NCBI GenBank assembly: GCA_037954235.1
Contig: JBBMOA010000013.1
Coordinates: forward strand, 17,191,501 to 17,255,500
Length of the DNA stretch: 64,000 nucleotides
Direction of reading: 5' to 3'
Source of the DNA: Aulostomus chinensis
Lineage: Eukaryota > Chordata > Actinopteri > Syngnathiformes > Aulostomidae
Shown in pieces: positions 61,721 through 64,000 of this stretch. The first letter of the stretch is position 1; the number at the start of each line of letters is the position of its first letter. The position numbers and the translations under genes are program-made. A model generated the notes under the pieces. The model searched no databases and was not told where the DNA came from. It was given only the letters and a program-made list of their open reading frames with translations.

Positions 61721-64000
61721 CATGCACATTGACACCGAGTTTGTTTGTGTGTGCATGTGCGTGTCTGTGTGTATGCATGACGGAGACACTGTGTGCTCTT
61801 GTTGCCTAGTAAACCTAAATATTATCTTATCAGGCCTTCCTTGTGTTTATTTACGGTTTAGTGCATTTCCATATCTGTTCCCAAACATTTTTTCAGTTGG
61901 GTAAGAGTGAGCCTTGTTCTCGTCCTCCAAACGAGTTTCACAAGTTCTGGAAAATAGCAGGACAATGTCATTACAGCCGTGCAGATGGCTCCTGCAGGAA
62001 TGCACCGCTCAGCCCATGACCTCGGCTGCTGACCAACAAGCGTACTGCATGCTGTCTACAGATGATTGGTCATGCAAGAGCACGACAACAAGATAACTGC
62101 GAATAGCATGTCTTTCTCTGGAGCATGCTGCTGTTTCTGCTGCAATAAAAATGTCACACAACACATTGTTGGGTAGCACTGGGATCAATTAAGCAGAGAA
62201 AATGACTGACTATTGCTTTATTGAGTGTGTAATGATGTCCTCAGGCTGTGGGACTGCCACAGTTTGACTGTTGAGGGGATGGCACAGAGGATTGATACAG
62301 GTGGAGACTGCCCTCTAGTGGCAAAAGACGAGCAGTAATTGATGCTTCATGAGTGGAACCGCCATCTGTGAGCATTAGAAAACACACACTTGATCACACA
62401 CACACACACACACACAGCTGCAAAATAATCATTTCAAACTTCCAACTAAGTCTTTTGGACTATTAGATCAGACAAGAAGTCATACTAAGAAAATAAACTC
62501 CTATATTTTTTATCTCGCGCTATTGCATGCATTACAACAGTAAAAGCTGTATTATTATTTCTGATTAAATTCACAGCACAGAAGTCAAACATTAACTGGT
62601 TCTTATCTCTGTTGTGTCGACCTTTAAATGCATGGGCACGCTGCACAGTCATGCAACAAGACACATACACACGTGTAAAAAAAAAGAAAAAAAAAGAAGA
62701 AGAAGAGCAGGAAACAAAGTCAACGACAGTGATAACCAATCAGAAAATATCGCTGGCTACAGGAGTAAATGAAGGTGCAACAGTAAACGAGCGGACTGTG
62801 GGATTCACTACTTTAGAAGACAGGAAGTATCGTGAGAAACTAAAGAGCACCAATGAATCCCCACAGAGTCTCAAGCATCATGAATCCATTACTTAGATAC
62901 CCACAAATGAGTAATAAAAGGTAAAACGTTGCGTAAACTGGCAGTTAGCAAGATTGCAGTGAAAACAAGAGGGATTTTCACTTCAATTTTGAAATTCTAG
63001 GAAATTTAGTTTCATCCCAATTTAAGTTGGTTCCGCCCCACATCCTTCACACTAACCTGCTGTGTATTGTTTTTGGTTCGTTCAGAATATGTGCTTGTTT
63101 ATTTGGACGGCCAGTGGCAATAAATAGCGGCCTATGCGCCTTAACACCTCAGGAAAATTATTCTCCCACCTTTTTTGTGGGCTCTTTTGGGGTTTTCTTC
63201 AATTCCCAGCGTGTTCATCCAGTCCACCTTTCCACAGAAATGTATGACAAAGAGACAAATAAAGGAAATCTGAACGTGAATCAAGGGGCTGCTATGAACC
63301 CCGGTACCCGTAGCACATCAGCAACAATTGCCAGCGTACAACCGAGTAGTATTTCAGTATCACTGCCTTCTCTGCAAGGAAGGAAGGAAGGAAATGTGTG
63401 AGGAATTTTATAACGATAATGACAGCCAGTTAATTAAACGGCTCATAACAGTAGCAGCTTTACCAGGTTTGCGAGACTTGTTTACATTCAGCTTTAAATC
63501 TACAGGCAGTGTATTAGCAGGAGCGCCAGTAGCTCTTTTTATTTGGGTGGAAAATATGTCTACAGAAGTGTAAGAGTGCACTGAGTTAAATAATGTGGAT
63601 GGTACATATAAATTATTCATTTGATGAGAATTGCCTTTTACAGACACACTCCCACAGCTGCCTAAACTAGGTCAGTGAAACTAGGATAGGGGAGGCTCGC
63701 TGCTATCAGTGGCACATTCCTCAAATCTGTCCAAATAATGCTGATAAATCCAGTCGGACCACAAGGCACATGACCACATTTGGTTCACGTGCAGTTTGCA
63801 GACAGACAAGTGATAAGGGGGACGCGTTGTTAATATTATTTAAAAAAAAACAAACACTTGTTCTTCCCAAAGAATTAGAATTGTGGACCCAAACAGAAAA
63901 AGGAATGAATCCCAACAGACCACAGACAACATGTCACTGTCACTGTGATTGATTCTCTTCCCTCAACGACATTAGTAGTAAAATATGTGATTTCTCTGTA
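61721..64000. other. 5' flank upstream of L-GILZ
   Basis: No supported gene. A CA tract is at 62393, an A-rich run at 62677-62708 and a FOXO-type TTGTTTAC at 63478-63485. Short frames here match nothing I recognise. Confidence 0.55.
62393..62416. repeat. (CA)12 microsatellite
   Basis: Short uninterrupted tract. Confidence 0.9.

Noticed and set aside
1..64000. tRNA genes, CRISPR arrays, operons, or a viral or phage module
   Set aside because: The only tRNA-like A/B boxes belong to the two SINEs; no spaced direct repeats and no viral gene were seen, and the window is plainly vertebrate nuclear DNA.

Overview
The window looks like vertebrate nuclear DNA from a ray-finned fish, most likely a percomorph teleost. 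The signs are long AT-rich non-coding stretches, very dense (TG/CA)n microsatellites, tRNA-derived SINEs with ATCC/GGAT tails and an eroded LINE of a type common in fish. There are no operons, no prokaryotic ORF structure and no phage or viral genes.

Only one gene can be supported: tsc22d3 (GILZ, glucocorticoid-induced leucine zipper), on the minus strand. It has two alternative first exons about 28 kb apart. A distal first exon (59567-59907, inferred promoter near 60.4 kb) gives the long isoform (L-GILZ, 220 aa). A proximal first exon (31207-31331, promoter near 31.5 kb) gives the short isoform (GILZ, 148 aa). Both splice with the same phase into a shared 52-nt exon (30737-30788) and a terminal exon (30049-30318) carrying the TSC box, the leucine zipper and a C-terminal poly-Gln tract. 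The 3' UTR runs to about 28.66 kb, where an AATAAA signal lies.

Region by region: 1-28.66 kb is the 3' flank, with microsatellites and two head-to-head SINE copies at 23.2-23.6 and 25.4-25.7 kb. 28.66-31.55 kb is the compact proximal gene. 31.2-59.6 kb is the giant first intron of the long form, which is also the upstream flank of the short promoter. 59.57-60.5 kb is the long first exon, its ATG-free leader and its promoter. 60.8-61.7 kb holds a LINE fragment and a second degenerate repeat, and 62-64 kb is unremarkable flank.

The most interesting signal is regulatory. Three full matches to the palindromic glucocorticoid-receptor site RGAACAnnnTGTYCY occur, at 30662, 56264 and 57408, all inside the gene named for glucocorticoid induction. 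By a uniform-base estimate about 0.06-0.12 would be expected in 64 kb. Weaker sites, a FOXO element beside a GRE half-site 1.3 kb upstream of the short start codon, and a fused E-box/CRE at the short promoter fit the known GR/FOXO regulation of the mammalian gene. I found no new biochemical system. Site calls rest on motif reading and protein recognition from memory, with no alignment or expression data.
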